Of a DNA stretch of 64,000 nt, positions 8,542-18,719 are shown in pieces (positions within the stretch are counted from its first letter, which is position 1; each line of letters opens with the position of its first letter). The translations under genes and the position numbers were made by a program. The stretch is from Citrobacter sp. Marseille-Q6884 (GTDB lineage: Bacteria; Pseudomonadota; Gammaproteobacteria; Enterobacterales; Enterobacteriaceae): the NCBI RefSeq assembly GCF_945906775.1, contig NZ_CAMDRE010000001.1:1674001-1738000 (forward strand). Reading direction: 5' to 3'. The notes beneath the pieces were generated by a model. It saw only the letters and a list, made by a program, of their open reading frames with translations, was not told the origin of the DNA and did no database searches.

Positions 8542-11397
8542 TTACAGCGCGGCGATAACAGCCTGCTGCTCAATCAGTTTGGCTTTCGCTTCCGCATAAC
8601 CGTCCAGCTTCTCACGCTCTTTGGCAATCACCGCTTCCGGTGCGCGCGCCACAAAGCCTTCGTTAGACAGTTTGCTTTCGATGCGGCTGATTTCACCTTC
8701 GATCTTCGCCACTTCTTTCGCCAGACGCGCCAGCTCATCTTCTTTGTTGATGAGACCCGCCATTGGGATCAGCAGCTCAGCGCCGTCGATGATTTTGGTC
8801 ACAGAAACTGGGCCTTTGTCATCGGCTGGCAGCACGGTAATGCTCTCCAGGCGCGCCAGGTTCAGCAGGAAGCTACGGTTGTCGTTCACACGACGCTCCG
8901 CGTCTTTACTGCAACCGCGCAGCAGCAGCTCCAGCGGTTTGCCCGGGGCGATGTTCATTTCCGCACGGATGTTACGTACGGCAACGATCGCCTGCTTCAG
9001 CCACTCGGTATCGGCCAGCGCCGCTTCATCGACCTGAGACGCATCGTATTCCGGGAACGGCTGCAGCATGATGGTATCGGCGGTAATGCCGCAAATCACT
9101 TTCACACGCTGCCAGATGGTTTCGGTAATGAACGGAATGATCGGATGCGCAAGACGCAGCAGACCTTCCAGCACGGTCACCAGCGTATGACGGGTGCCAC
9201 GCAGTTCAGACTCGGAACCCCCGTTCATCACCGGCTTGGTCAGCTCCAGATACCAGTCACAGAACTGGTTCCAGGTGAACTCATACAGAATGCCAGCGGC
9301 GATGTCGAAGCGGAAGTTATCCAGCGTTTCGCGGTACGCTTTGATGGTCTGGTTGAATTCAGCCAGAATCCAGCGGTCTGCCAGTGACAGCGTCATTTCG
9401 CCGCCGTTGAAGCCGCAATCCTGGTCTTCGGTGTTCATCAGCACAAAGCGGCTGGCGTTCCACAGCTTGTTACAGAAGTTACGGTAACCTTCCAGACGCT
9501 TCATATCCCAGTTGATATCGCGACCGGTAGAAGCCAGTGCCGCCAGGGTGAAACGCAGGGCGTCGGTACCGTGCGGCTCGATGCCGTCCGGGAATTGCTT
9601 CTCGGTGCGCTTACGGATTTTCTCCGCCAGCTGCGGCTGCATCATGTTGCCGGTACGTTTCTCCAGCAGATCCGGCAGGGAGATACCATCGACCATATCC
9701 AGCGGGTCAATGACGTTGCCCTTGGATTTGGACATCTTCTGGCCTTCGTCGTCACGAATCAGACCGGTCATGTAGACGGTATGGAACGGAACCTGCGGCT
9801 TGCCGTTTTCATCTTTGATGAAGTGCATGGTCATCATGATCATGCGGGCGATCCAGAAGAAGATGATGTCGAAGCCGGAAACCATCACGCTGGTCGGGTG
9901 GAACTGACGCAGGGCGTCGGTGTTTTCCGGCCAGCCGAGCGTGGAGAAGGTCCACAGTGCGGAAGAGAACCAGGTATCCAGAACGTCTTCGTCCTGACGA
10001 AGCGCAACGTCTGCACCGAGGTTATTTTCCTGACGGACTTCGTCTTCGGTGCGGCCTACGTACACGTTGCCCGCTTCGTCGTACCATGCCGGGATACGGT
10101 GACCCCACCACAGCTGACGAGAGATACACCAGTCCTGAATATCGCGCATCCAGGAGAAGTACATGTTTTCGTACTGCTTCGGCACGAACTGAATGTCGCC
10201 GTTTTCAACCGCTTCAACAGCAGGTTTCGCCAGCACGTCGGCACGTACGTACCACTGGTCGGTCAGCATCGGTTCGATAACCACGCCGCCACGGTCGCCG
10301 TATGGAACGGTCAGATCGTGCGGTTTAATCTCTTCCAGCAGACCCAGGGCGTCAATGGCGGCAACGACCGCTTTACGCGCGGCAAAACGCTCCAGTTTCT
10401 GGAACTCAGCCGGGATCTCGTTGGAATAAACGTCAGACTCTTCACCTTTGGTGTCATACACTTCCGCCGTTTCGCGGATGTCGCCGTCAAAGGTCAAAAT
10501 GTTGATCATCGGCAGGCCGTGACGTTTCCCGACTTCGTAGTCGTTAAAGTCGTGCGCCGGGGTGATTTTCACGCAGCCGGTGCCTTTTTCCATGTCGGCG
10601 TGTTCGTCGCCAACAATCGGAATGCGGCGGTTAACCAGCGGCAGGATCACGAATTTGCCGATCAGATCTTTATAACGCGGATCTTCCGGGTTCACGGCAA
10701 CGCCGGTATCGCCCAGCACGGTTTCCGGGCGCGTTGTCGCCACGACCAGGTAATCTTTGCCGTCTGCGGTTTTTGCACCGTCAGCCAGCGGATAGCGGAT
10801 GTGCCACATGGAGCCTTTAGACTCGCGGTTTTCCACTTCCAGGTCAGAAATCGCGGTGCGCAGTTTCGGGTCCCAGTTGACCAGGCGCTTGCCACGGTAG
10901 ATCAGATCTTCTTTATACAGACGTACGAAGACTTCTTTCACGGCATTGGAAAGACCTTCGTCCATGGTGAAGCGCTCGCGCTCCCAGTCCACAGAGTTGC
11001 CCAGACGGCGCATCTGGCGGGTAATGGTGCCGCCGGATTCCGCTTTCCACTGCCAGATTTTATCGATAAACGCATCGCGACCGTAGTCGTGACGGGTTTT
11101 ACCTTCTTCAGCGGCAATCTTACGCTCAACCACCATCTGGGTTGCGATACCCGCATGGTCGGTACCTGCCTGCCACAGGGTATTTTTACCCTGCATGCGC
11201 TGGTAACGGATCATGGTGTCCATGATGGTTTGCTGGAAAGCATGACCCATATGCAAACTGCCGGTGACGTTCGGCGGCGGGATCATGATGCAGAAGGACT
11301 CTTTGCTTTCATCGCCGTTAGGTTTGAAATAGCCCTGCTTTTCCCAGTGCTCGTAAAGCGGCTGTTCGATATCGTTTGGGTTGTATGTCTTTTCCAT
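8542..11397 (-). CDS. valS: Valyl-tRNA synthetase
   Basis: This is a full-length 951-residue class I aminoacyl-tRNA synthetase. The HIGH-type signature is HMGH at residues 49-52 within PPPNVTGSLHMGH, and KMSKSKGN lies near residue 554. The editing-domain segment TTRPETVLGDTGVAVNP and a C-terminal coiled-coil arm (ELARLAKEVAKIEGEISRIE) are present. It charges tRNA-Val and hydrolyses mischarged Thr-tRNA-Val. Its ATG overlaps the holC stop codon by one base (TAATG), indicating cotranscription and translational coupling, as in E. coli. Confidence 0.98.
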   Translation of the reverse strand: MEKTYNPNDIEQPLYEHWEKQGYFKPNGDESKESFCIMIPPPNVTGSLHMGHAFQQTIMDTMIRYQRMQGKNTLWQAGTDHAGIATQMVVERKIAAEEGKTRHDYGRDAFIDKIWQWKAESGGTITRQMRRLGNSVDWERERFTMDEGLSNAVKEVFVRLYKEDLIYRGKRLVNWDPKLRTAISDLEVENRESKGSMWHIRYPLADGAKTADGKDYLVVATTRPETVLGDTGVAVNPEDPRYKDLIGKFVILPLVNRRIPIVGDEHADMEKGTGCVKITPAHDFNDYEVGKRHGLPMINILTFDGDIRETAEVYDTKGEESDVYSNEIPAEFQKLERFAARKAVVAAIDALGLLEEIKPHDLTVPYGDRGGVVIEPMLTDQWYVRADVLAKPAVEAVENGDIQFVPKQYENMYFSWMRDIQDWCISRQLWWGHRIPAWYDEAGNVYVGRTEDEVRQENNLGADVALRQDEDVLDTWFSSALWTFSTLGWPENTDALRQFHPTSVMVSGFDIIFFWIARMIMMTMHFIKDENGKPQVPFHTVYMTGLIRDDEGQKMSKSKGNVIDPLDMVDGISLPDLLEKRTGNMMQPQLAEKIRKRTEKQFPDGIEPHGTDALRFTLAALASTGRDINWDMKRLEGYRNFCNKLWNASRFVLMNTEDQDCGFNGGEMTLSLADRWILAEFNQTIKAYRETLDNFRFDIAAGILYEFTWNQFCDWYLELTKPVMNGGSESELRGTRHTLVTVLEGLLRLAHPIIPFITETIWQRVKVICGITADTIMLQPFPEYDASQVDEAALADTEWLKQAIVAVRNIRAEMNIAPGKPLELLLRGCSKDAERRVNDNRSFLLNLARLESITVLPADDKGPVSVTKIIDGAELLIPMAGLINKEDELARLAKEVAKIEGEISRIESKLSNEGFVARAPEAVIAKEREKLDGYAEAKAKLIEQQAVIAAL

Positions 11398-11840
11398 TAT
11401 TTCCAGGTTGCCGTATTCAGGTTAAAACCAGCCACGCGGTAAGCTTTGTAGCGTTCGCGCGCTGATTGTTTCAAAGAATCTTCGTGAGGGACGAAGTCTA
11501 TCACTTCTGTGAAAGCGGTGGCAAAATCTACAAAGCCAACCCGCACACTGATCAACAGATCGCGCGGGCTACTGTTGCGTTTTTCCGGCCAGGCGATCTC
11601 GACCGGCGCACCGCCTCGTGGGCCTTCACCCGCCAGATTATGTGGCACAAAGCTTTCTGCGGGTCTTGCCCACAGTGCTTCATCCAGCCGAATAGCCTGT
11701 TTTTCATCTTCACAGGCGATCAGTACGCGCTTGCCCGCGCGCCAACGTTCTGCGGCAATTTCACACACCAGTTGTTCGACGGCGCTCAGGCCATCGACGA
11801 CGGTGTCATTGTCCAGAATATAGAACGTTGCGTTTCTCAT
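11397..11840 (-). CDS. holC: DNA polymerase III chi subunit
   Basis: The 147-residue protein begins MRNATFYILDNDTVVDGLSAVE and matches E. coli HolC. Chi links the clamp-loader complex (through psi) to single-strand-binding protein during replication. It lies directly upstream of valS with a one-base overlap, and about 100 bp downstream of pepA from which it is separated by a REP element. Confidence 0.96.
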   Translation of the reverse strand: MRNATFYILDNDTVVDGLSAVEQLVCEIAAERWRAGKRVLIACEDEKQAIRLDEALWARPAESFVPHNLAGEGPRGGAPVEIAWPEKRNSSPRDLLISVRVGFVDFATAFTEVIDFVPHEDSLKQSARERYKAYRVAGFNLNTATWK

Positions 11841-11891
11841 GATATGGGGCTTCTTGTGGTGGATTTAAATGCGTTGCCATAATGCACGCCA

Positions 11892-11923
11892 CAGGCCGGA
11901 TAGCGCTGGGCTTATCCGGCCTG
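11892..11923. repeat. REP-type inverted repeat between pepA and holC
   Basis: CAGGCCGGATA and TATCCGGCCTG pair over 11 perfect bases with a 10-base loop, the classic REP core. It is located 17 bp after the pepA stop codon and probably stabilises or terminates the pepA transcript. Confidence 0.75.
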
Positions 11924-11939
11924 CGGGGCAATCTCAAAC

Positions 11940-13451
11940 TTACTCTTCGCCGTTAAAACCCGAACGATTGAGCAGGAACTGCGACAACAGCGCGACCGGA
12001 CGACCTGTCGCGCCTTTGGCTTTCCCTGAACGCCATGCGGTACCAGCGATATCCAGGTGCGCCCAGTTGTACTTACGGGTAAAGCGCGACAGGAAGCAGC
12101 CTGCGGTAATCGCACCGCCAGGACGCCCGCCGATATTCGCCATATCCGCAAAGTTGGACTCCAGCTGTTCCTGGAACTCATCGCCCAGCGGTAAACGCCA
12201 TGCACGGTCGCCAGCTTGTTCAGATGCGCCAATCAGCTCGTGTGCCAGCGGGTTGTGGTTCGACATCAGGCCGGTGATGTGATGACCCAGAGCGATAACA
12301 CACGCGCCGGTCAGGGTGGCGACGTCAATTACCGCTTCAGGTTCAAAACGCTCGACGTAGGTTAACACGTCGCACAGCACCAGGCGGCCTTCGGCATCGG
12401 TATTGAGCACTTCAACGGTCTGACCGGACATGGTGGTCAATACATCCCCCGGACGGTACGCGCGACCGCCAGGCATGTTTTCACAGCCAGCCAGTACGCC
12501 GACAACGTTGATCGGCAATTGAAGCTCAGCCACCATGCGCATCACGCCGTAGACTGCCGCTGCGCCGCACATGTCGTATTTCATCTCATCCATGCCTTCG
12601 GCAGGCTTGATGGAGATACCACCGGAGTCAAAGGTCAACCCTTTGCCAACCAGCACAATCGGGCGCGCATCTTCTGACGGATTACCCTTGTATTCGATAA
12701 CCGACATCAGCGACTCGTTCTGCGAACCGTGGCCTACGGCCAGGTAAGAGTGCATGCCCAGCTCTTTCATCTGCTGTTCGCCGATCACGCGCGTCACCAC
12801 ATTCTTGCTGTAGCTGTCAGCCAGTTGACGCGCCTGAGAAGCCAGGTACGCGGCATTACAGATGTTCGGCGGCATGTTGCCGAGGTCTTTTGCCGCTTTA
12901 ATACCGGCAGCAATCGCCAGGCCGTGCTGAATCGCACGCTCGCCGCTGGTCAGTTCGCGGCGGGTAGGGACGTTGAAGACCATTTTGCGCAGCGGACGAC
13001 GCGGCTCGCTTTTGTTGGTCTTCAGTTGATCAAAGCTGTACAGCGTTTCTTGCGCTGTTTCGACAGCTTGACGCACTTTCCAGTAGTTATTGCGACCTTT
13101 TACGTGCAGCTCGGTCAGGAAGCAGACCGCTTCCATTGAGCCAGTATCATTCAGGGTATTGATGGTTTTCTGAATAACCTGCTTATACTGACGCTCATCA
13201 AGCTCACGCTCTTTGCCACAACCAATGAGGAGAATTCGCTCAGACAGAACGTTAGGAACATGGTGCAGTAACAGGGTTTGACCCGGTTTACCTTCCAGTT
13301 CGCCGCGACGCAGCAGTGCGCTGATGTACCCGTCGCTGATTTTGTCGAGCTGCTCTGCAATCGGAGAGAGGCGGCGGGGTTCAAAGACGCCCACGACGAT
13401 GCAGGCACTCCGCTGTTTCTCCGGGCTACCGCTTTTTACACTGAACTCCAT
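11940..13451 (-). CDS. pepA: Leucyl aminopeptidase A
   Basis: The 503-residue M17 aminopeptidase carries the signature NTDAEGRLVLCD and the metal/bicarbonate-site segments VGKGLTFDSGGISIKP and MKYDMCGAAA. It cleaves N-terminal residues, preferring leucine, as a hexamer. In E. coli PepA also binds DNA as XerA in plasmid cer recombination and carAB regulation. It is divergent from lptF over a 266-bp gap, as in E. coli. Confidence 0.97.
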   Translation of the reverse strand: MEFSVKSGSPEKQRSACIVVGVFEPRRLSPIAEQLDKISDGYISALLRRGELEGKPGQTLLLHHVPNVLSERILLIGCGKERELDERQYKQVIQKTINTLNDTGSMEAVCFLTELHVKGRNNYWKVRQAVETAQETLYSFDQLKTNKSEPRRPLRKMVFNVPTRRELTSGERAIQHGLAIAAGIKAAKDLGNMPPNICNAAYLASQARQLADSYSKNVVTRVIGEQQMKELGMHSYLAVGHGSQNESLMSVIEYKGNPSEDARPIVLVGKGLTFDSGGISIKPAEGMDEMKYDMCGAAAVYGVMRMVAELQLPINVVGVLAGCENMPGGRAYRPGDVLTTMSGQTVEVLNTDAEGRLVLCDVLTYVERFEPEAVIDVATLTGACVIALGHHITGLMSNHNPLAHELIGASEQAGDRAWRLPLGDEFQEQLESNFADMANIGGRPGGAITAGCFLSRFTRKYNWAHLDIAGTAWRSGKAKGATGRPVALLSQFLLNRSGFNGEE

Positions 13452-13717
13452 GCACTACGCTCCTGAATCTTAAAGACAACGGCGGTGGCTACAGATAGAA
13501 TTGCAAGCTTTCGTAACTCATGCCCGCTGTTGCGGTGACTTCGTGTTAATCTTAACGTTATTACGGTATTGGCACGTCAGAACAATTTCTGAGAGGTGAA
13601 TCCGTTGAGTATAATAATCTTAGCGACGATTTCGACGACTCAAGAGAATAAATGACGTTTAAGCCATGAAACAAGCTAAATTCCGGCAAAAGACGAGTTT
13701 TTACGGGCGTATTTAAA

Positions 13718-14818
13718 GTGATAATCATAAGATATCTGGTACGGGAAACGCTCAAAAGCCAACTTGCGATCCTTTTCATCCTACTTTTGATCTTCTTTTG
13801 TCAAAAGTTAGTCAGGATCCTCGGTGCGGCGGTTGACGGTGATATCCCGGCAAATCTGGTGCTCTCGCTACTGGGGCTGGGCGTGCCAGAAATGGCGCAA
13901 CTTATCTTGCCATTAAGCCTGTTCCTCGGGCTGCTCATGACGCTGGGCAAACTGTATACCGAAAGTGAAATTACGGTGATGCACGCCTGCGGTCTGAGCA
14001 AGGCTGTGCTGGTGAAAGCCGCAATGGTGCTGGCGTTGTTTACCAGTATTATCGCCGCGGTGAACGTCATGTGGGCTGGACCCTGGTCCTCAAGGCATCA
14101 GGACGAAGTGCTGGCGGAAGCGAAAGCGAACCCCGGCATGGCGGCGCTTGCGCAAGGGCAGTTCCAGCAGGCCACCAACGGCAGTTCGGTGCTGTTTATT
14201 GAAAGCGTCGAGGGTAGCGACTTCAAAGATGTCTTCCTCGCCCAGATTCGTCCGAAAGGTAACGCCCGTCCTTCGGTCGTGGTGGCGGATTCCGGGCATC
14301 TGACGCAGCTGCGCGACGGCTCTCAGGTCGTGACGCTGAACAAAGGTACGCGCTTTGAAGGCACCGCGCTGTTACGCGATTTCCGCATTACCGACTTCCA
14401 GGACTACCAGGCGATTATTGGGCATCAGGCCGTCGCGCTGGATCCGAACGATACCGACCAGATGGATATGCGCACGCTGTGGACGACCGACACCGATCGT
14501 GCCCGGGCGGAACTGCACTGGCGTATCACGTTAGTATTCACCGTATTTATGATGGCGCTGATGGTGGTTCCGCTGAGCGTGGTGAACCCGCGTCAGGGTC
14601 GCGTGCTTTCCATGCTGCCAGCGATGCTGCTGTATCTGTTGTTCTTCCTGATCCAGACTTCGCTGAAGTCGAACGGGGGCAAGGGTAAGCTGGACCCGGC
14701 GTTCTGGATGTGGGTGGTTAACCTGCTTTATCTGGCGCTGGCGATTGCGCTTAACCTGTGGGATACGGTGCCTGTGCGCCGCTTGCGTGCCCGTTTTATG
14801 CGTAAAGGAGCGGTATAA
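13718..14818 (+). CDS. lptF: LPS export ABC transporter permease LptF
   Basis: The 366-residue inner-membrane protein is one of the two permeases of the LptB2FG complex, which extracts lipopolysaccharide from the membrane and drives it along the Lpt bridge. It shows N-terminal and C-terminal groups of three transmembrane helices flanking a periplasmic beta-jellyroll domain (about residues 125-260). The start is GTG at 13718, giving MIIIRYLVRETLKSQ as in E. coli. Its stop overlaps the lptG ATG by one base (TAATG). Confidence 0.97.
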   Translation: MIIIRYLVRETLKSQLAILFILLLIFFCQKLVRILGAAVDGDIPANLVLSLLGLGVPEMAQLILPLSLFLGLLMTLGKLYTESEITVMHACGLSKAVLVKAAMVLALFTSIIAAVNVMWAGPWSSRHQDEVLAEAKANPGMAALAQGQFQQATNGSSVLFIESVEGSDFKDVFLAQIRPKGNARPSVVVADSGHLTQLRDGSQVVTLNKGTRFEGTALLRDFRITDFQDYQAIIGHQAVALDPNDTDQMDMRTLWTTDTDRARAELHWRITLVFTVFMMALMVVPLSVVNPRQGRVLSMLPAMLLYLLFFLIQTSLKSNGGKGKLDPAFWMWVVNLLYLALAIALNLWDTVPVRRLRARFMRKGAV

Positions 14819-15900
14819 TGCAGCCCTTTGGTGTACTTGACCGCTATATCGGTAAAACCATTTTCACCACCATCATGATGACGTTGTTCATGCTGGTGTC
14901 GCTCTCCGGCATTATCAAGTTTGTTGACCAGCTAAAAAAAGCCGGGCAGGGGAGCTACGATGCGATGGGCGCGGGGCTGTATACCCTGCTCAGCGCACCG
15001 AAAGATATTCAGATCTTCTTCCCGATGGCCGCACTGCTTGGTGCGTTGTTGGGGCTGGGCATGCTGGCTCAGCGCAGCGAACTGGTGGTGATGCAGGCGT
15101 CTGGTTTTACCCGCATGCAGGTTGCGCTGTCGGTAATGAAAACGGCTATTCCGCTGGTGCTGTTGACAATGGCTATCGGTGAATGGGTGGCGCCGCAGGG
15201 TGAGCAGATGGCGCGTAACTACCGTGCGCAGCAGATGTACGGCGGCTCGCTGCTTTCTACCCAGCAGGGGCTGTGGGCGAAAGACGGGAATAGCTTTGTC
15301 TACATCGAGCGGGTAAAAGGCGATGAAGAGCTGGGTGGGATTAGCATCTACTCTTTTAACGATCAGCGTCGTCTGCAGTCCGTACGCTATGCCGCGAATG
15401 CGAAATTCGATGCGGAGAATAAAATCTGGCGCTTGTCACAGGTGGATGAGTCCGATCTGCAAAATCCGAAGCAGATCACCGGTTCACAGACCGTCAGCGG
15501 AACCTGGAAAACCAAGCTCACACCGGACAAACTCGGCGTGGTGGCGCTGGACCCGGACGCACTCTCCATCAGCGGTCTGCATAACTATGTGAAGTATCTG
15601 AAATCGAGTGGTCAGGATGCCGGGCGCTACCAGCTCAATATGTGGAGCAAAGTGTTCCAGCCGCTCTCCGTGGCGGTAATGATGCTGATGGCGCTGTCGT
15701 TCATCTTTGGTCCGCTGCGTAGCGTACCGATGGGTGTGCGCGTGGTGACGGGGATTAGCTTCGGTTTCGTATTCTACGTTCTGGATCAGATCTTCGGTCC
15801 ACTGACGCTGGTGTACGGTATTCCGCCGATTATCGGCGCACTGCTGCCGAGCGCGTCGTTCTTCTTGATCAGCCTGTGGCTGATGCTGCGTAAGTCCTGA
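14818..15900 (+). CDS. lptG: LPS export ABC transporter permease LptG
   Basis: This 360-residue partner of LptF has the same layout: three helices, a periplasmic domain, three helices. It begins MQPFGVLDRYIGKTIFTTIM like E. coli LptG and ends in a hydrophobic segment LISLWLMLRKS. The one-base overlap with lptF suggests coupled synthesis of equal amounts of the two permeases. A REP hairpin follows its stop codon. Confidence 0.97.
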   Translation: MQPFGVLDRYIGKTIFTTIMMTLFMLVSLSGIIKFVDQLKKAGQGSYDAMGAGLYTLLSAPKDIQIFFPMAALLGALLGLGMLAQRSELVVMQASGFTRMQVALSVMKTAIPLVLLTMAIGEWVAPQGEQMARNYRAQQMYGGSLLSTQQGLWAKDGNSFVYIERVKGDEELGGISIYSFNDQRRLQSVRYAANAKFDAENKIWRLSQVDESDLQNPKQITGSQTVSGTWKTKLTPDKLGVVALDPDALSISGLHNYVKYLKSSGQDAGRYQLNMWSKVFQPLSVAVMMLMALSFIFGPLRSVPMGVRVVTGISFGFVFYVLDQIFGPLTLVYGIPPIIGALLPSASFFLISLWLMLRKS

Positions 15901-15906
15901 AGTATC

Positions 15907-15951
15907 GACCGGATAAGACGCAGTGCCTGATGGCGCTGCGCTTATCCGGTC
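15907..15951. repeat. REP-type hairpin between lptG and yjgR
   Basis: GACCGGATAAG and CTTATCCGGTC form the outer 11-bp stem, and the intervening sequence contains further complementarity. It separates two convergent genes and probably protects or terminates both mRNAs. Confidence 0.75.
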
Positions 15952-15960
15952 TCCGTTCTG

Positions 15961-17463
15961 CTAGCGTTTTCTACCGCCCATTAAACTTCCCAACATCCCG
16001 CGGATAATCTGATTGGTGACCTGTCGCGCTGCGCTTTTCGCTACGCTCTGCACCACGCCATCGCGTTTACCGCCACGCGGTCCGGTGCTGCCAAACAGGA
16101 TCTCTTTCAGCCCGCCAAGAATACCGTCGTCAACATCGACCGCTTTACCGTTGGCTGGCGGGGTCTTTTGCTGCTCGGTCGCAGCCTGTACTCCTTGCTG
16201 TAAGCGCTCGTAGGCTGACTCACGATCAACCTCTTCCTCGTACTTTCCGTACAGCGGAGAGTGGTTGATCAGCCCGTTGCGCTCATCATCCGTTACTGGC
16301 CCCATGCGCGAGCACGGTGCAATTACCATTGCCCGTTCCACCACCGACGGGCTGCCTTTGGCGTCGAGAAAAGACACCAGCGCTTCACCCGTTCCCAGTT
16401 CCTGAATGGCTTTTTCGGTATCAAAGGTCGGATTTGCGCGCATGGTCTGCGCGGCCGTTTTCACCGCTTTCTGATCTTTTGGTGTGAACGCCCGCAGCGC
16501 GTGCTGCACGCGGTTACCCAACTGGCCGAGCACGTTGTCGGGAACATCCGACGGGTTCTGCGACACAAACCACACGCCGACGCCTTTCGAGCGGATCAGG
16601 CGAATCACCTGCTCGATTTTATCCAGCAGAACCTGTGGGGCATCGTTGAACAACAGATGCGCCTCGTCGAAGAAAAACACCAGCTTCGGTTTCTCCAGAT
16701 CGCCCGCTTCCGGCAACTGTTCATACAGCTCGGAGAGCATCCACAGCAGGCTGGCGGCATACAGTTTGGGCATCTGGTAAAGCTTTTCAGCGCTGAGGAT
16801 ATTAATCACCCCTTTGCCGTTGGCGTCGGTACGCATCCAGTCTTTGATATCGAGCATTGGCTCGCCAAAGAAGTGCGCTGCGCCCTGTTGCTCCAGTGAC
16901 AACAGTCCACGCTGAATAGCGCCCACCGAGGCGCTGCTGATGTTACCGTATTGATTCTGGAAGGATTTGGCGTTGTCGCCGATGTACTGGGTGATCGCCC
17001 GCAGGTCTTTGAAGTCCAGCAGCAACAGCCCCTGGTCATCGGCGATGCGGAAGATAATATCCAACACGCCAGACTGTACCTCGTTCAGGTTCAGCAGACG
17101 GGCCAGCAGCAGCGGTCCGAGATCGGACACCGTGGCCCGCACGGGGTGACCTTTCTCGCCAAAGATATCCCACACCGTGACCGGATTCGCATGCGGTTGC
17201 CAGTCAGTAATCCCGATGTTTTTCAGGCGTGTGAGCAGCTTCTCAGAGGCTTGTCCTTCCTGTGCCACACCGGTTAAGTCACCTTTCACATCGGCCATAA
17301 ACACCGGTACGCCAATCTCAGACAGCGATTCGGCCAGTTTCTGTAACGTGACGGTTTTACCGGTTCCGGTCGCGCCGGTAATCAGTCCGTGGCGGTTGGC
17401 CATGGCCGGGAGTAAAAACAGTTCAGTGTCCGGTGTGCGGGCAATTAACAGGGGTGTGCTCAT
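15961..17463 (-). CDS. yjgR: HerA/VirD4-type ATPase YjgR (DUF853)
   Basis: The 500-residue cytosolic P-loop ATPase has Walker A GATGTGKTVTL near residue 30 and Walker B LVFFFDEAHLLF near 262, with a downstream arginine-finger region. It matches E. coli YjgR. The family resembles HerA-like DNA translocases, but the actual role in enterics is not established. The C-terminus is basic and glycine-rich (GGKRDGVVQSVAK). It is convergent with lptG. Confidence 0.93.
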   Translation of the reverse strand: MSTPLLIARTPDTELFLLPAMANRHGLITGATGTGKTVTLQKLAESLSEIGVPVFMADVKGDLTGVAQEGQASEKLLTRLKNIGITDWQPHANPVTVWDIFGEKGHPVRATVSDLGPLLLARLLNLNEVQSGVLDIIFRIADDQGLLLLDFKDLRAITQYIGDNAKSFQNQYGNISSASVGAIQRGLLSLEQQGAAHFFGEPMLDIKDWMRTDANGKGVINILSAEKLYQMPKLYAASLLWMLSELYEQLPEAGDLEKPKLVFFFDEAHLLFNDAPQVLLDKIEQVIRLIRSKGVGVWFVSQNPSDVPDNVLGQLGNRVQHALRAFTPKDQKAVKTAAQTMRANPTFDTEKAIQELGTGEALVSFLDAKGSPSVVERAMVIAPCSRMGPVTDDERNGLINHSPLYGKYEEEVDRESAYERLQQGVQAATEQQKTPPANGKAVDVDDGILGGLKEILFGSTGPRGGKRDGVVQSVAKSAARQVTNQIIRGMLGSLMGGRKR

Positions 17464-17589
17464 TCAGATTTCCTCCATTTATCCTGCCTGGAGTATAGGC
17501 AATGTGAATAAAAGAAAGTATGCGCCAGCAGGATAAAATGGCGGAACGCGTATTACGGAGATCAATCAGCAACTGTTTTTATCAGAGGC

Positions 17590-17623
17590 AACAGGTTCAG
17601 TCCCTTACAGGACTGAACCTGTT
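17590..17623. terminator. Perfect 14-bp hairpin after ahr
   Basis: AACAGGTTCAGTCC and GGACTGAACCTGTT pair perfectly around a 6-base loop, ending 2 bp past the ahr stop codon. There is no uninterrupted T run on the minus strand, so it may act as an mRNA 3' stabiliser rather than a simple terminator. Confidence 0.65.
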
Positions 17624-17625
17624 CA

Positions 17626-18645
17626 TCAGAAGTCCGCTTTCAGAACCACGCGGTAGCGAGCCTTACCGTCACGAACGTGCTGGATAGCCTCATTAATTTG
17701 CGACATCGGGTACAGTTCGGTGGTGGGCGAGACCTTGCTGCGTCCGGCAAATATCATCAGTTTGCGCAGTTCAGACGGCGTGCCGGTCGCCGAACCGGAG
17801 ATGCTGCGATCGCCTGCAATCAGCGTAAATGCAGGAACGGCCAGTGGTTTCAACACGGCACCGACGGTGTGGAAGTTACCGCCATAGGCCAGCGCTTCAA
17901 AATAAGGCTGCCAGTCGAGATCGACGTTAACGGTATTGATGATGAGATCGAACTGACCCGCCAGCGCCTGCAATGCCTGTGGATCGCGACTGTTCACCAC
18001 TTTATCAGCCCCCATCGCCAGTACTTCCTGCTCTTTCGCCGGATTGGAACTGAACGCGGTCACTTCACAGCCCATCGCATGTAACAGCTTAATGGCGATA
18101 TGCCCGAGTCCACCGATGCCGATCACCCCGACGCGGCTGGTGGCGGTAATGTGATGCATCAGCAGGGGTTTGAACACCGTAATGCCACCGCACAGTAGCG
18201 GACCGGCAGCCGCGAGATCGATGCTCTCTGGCAACGGGATCACCCACTGCCAGTCTGCGCGTAGCTTCTCGGCAAAGCCGCCGCGATTGAGTATGGTGGG
18301 AACAGAACCTTGCAGACAGTTGATCTGATTACCGCTGATACAGGCATCGCAGTGCCCGCAGCTGCGCGCCGTCCAGCCAATCCCGACGCGTTGACCGACC
18401 TTTAGCCCTTTATCCTGCGCCGCGCTGCCAAGCGCAGACACGCGGCCAATGACTTCATGCCCGGCAACCAACGGGTACTGAGAGAATCCCCATTCATTGT
18501 CGATCATCGACAAATCGGAATGGCAGATACCGCAGTAATCGACCTGGACTTCAACATCCTCCGGCTTGAGCTCACCTGCATCATATTCATAGAGTTCGAG
18601 TTCGCTGCCCGCCGCTTTTGCGGCGTAGCTTTTTATCATCGACAT
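17626..18645 (-). CDS. ahr: NADPH-dependent aldehyde reductase Ahr (zinc alcohol dehydrogenase family)
   Basis: The 339-residue medium-chain dehydrogenase reduces a broad range of aldehydes to alcohols. Catalytic zinc ligands lie in DYCGICHSDLS and GHEVIGRV, the structural zinc site is CGHCDACISGNQINC, and the nucleotide loop is GVIGIGGLGHIA. It is close to E. coli Ahr (YjgB). I chose the ATG at 18645 (MSMIKSYAAKAAG) because homology begins there and GAGGGAAAC precedes it. The frame stays open upstream but that stretch has no family similarity. Confidence 0.95.
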   Translation of the reverse strand: MSMIKSYAAKAAGSELELYEYDAGELKPEDVEVQVDYCGICHSDLSMIDNEWGFSQYPLVAGHEVIGRVSALGSAAQDKGLKVGQRVGIGWTARSCGHCDACISGNQINCLQGSVPTILNRGGFAEKLRADWQWVIPLPESIDLAAAGPLLCGGITVFKPLLMHHITATSRVGVIGIGGLGHIAIKLLHAMGCEVTAFSSNPAKEQEVLAMGADKVVNSRDPQALQALAGQFDLIINTVNVDLDWQPYFEALAYGGNFHTVGAVLKPLAVPAFTLIAGDRSISGSATGTPSELRKLMIFAGRSKVSPTTELYPMSQINEAIQHVRDGKARYRVVLKADF

Positions 18646-18719
18646 CGTGTTTCCCTCTGTGTGGTGTTGAACTGGAAGTGTAGAGCATGGGGAAACGGGG
18701 CGCTTTGGCGAAAGGGGGG

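Noticed and set aside
9571..11442. 623-codon open frame on the plus strand
   Set aside because: It is the antisense shadow of valS, whose motifs and length are unmistakable. It has no recognisable protein features.
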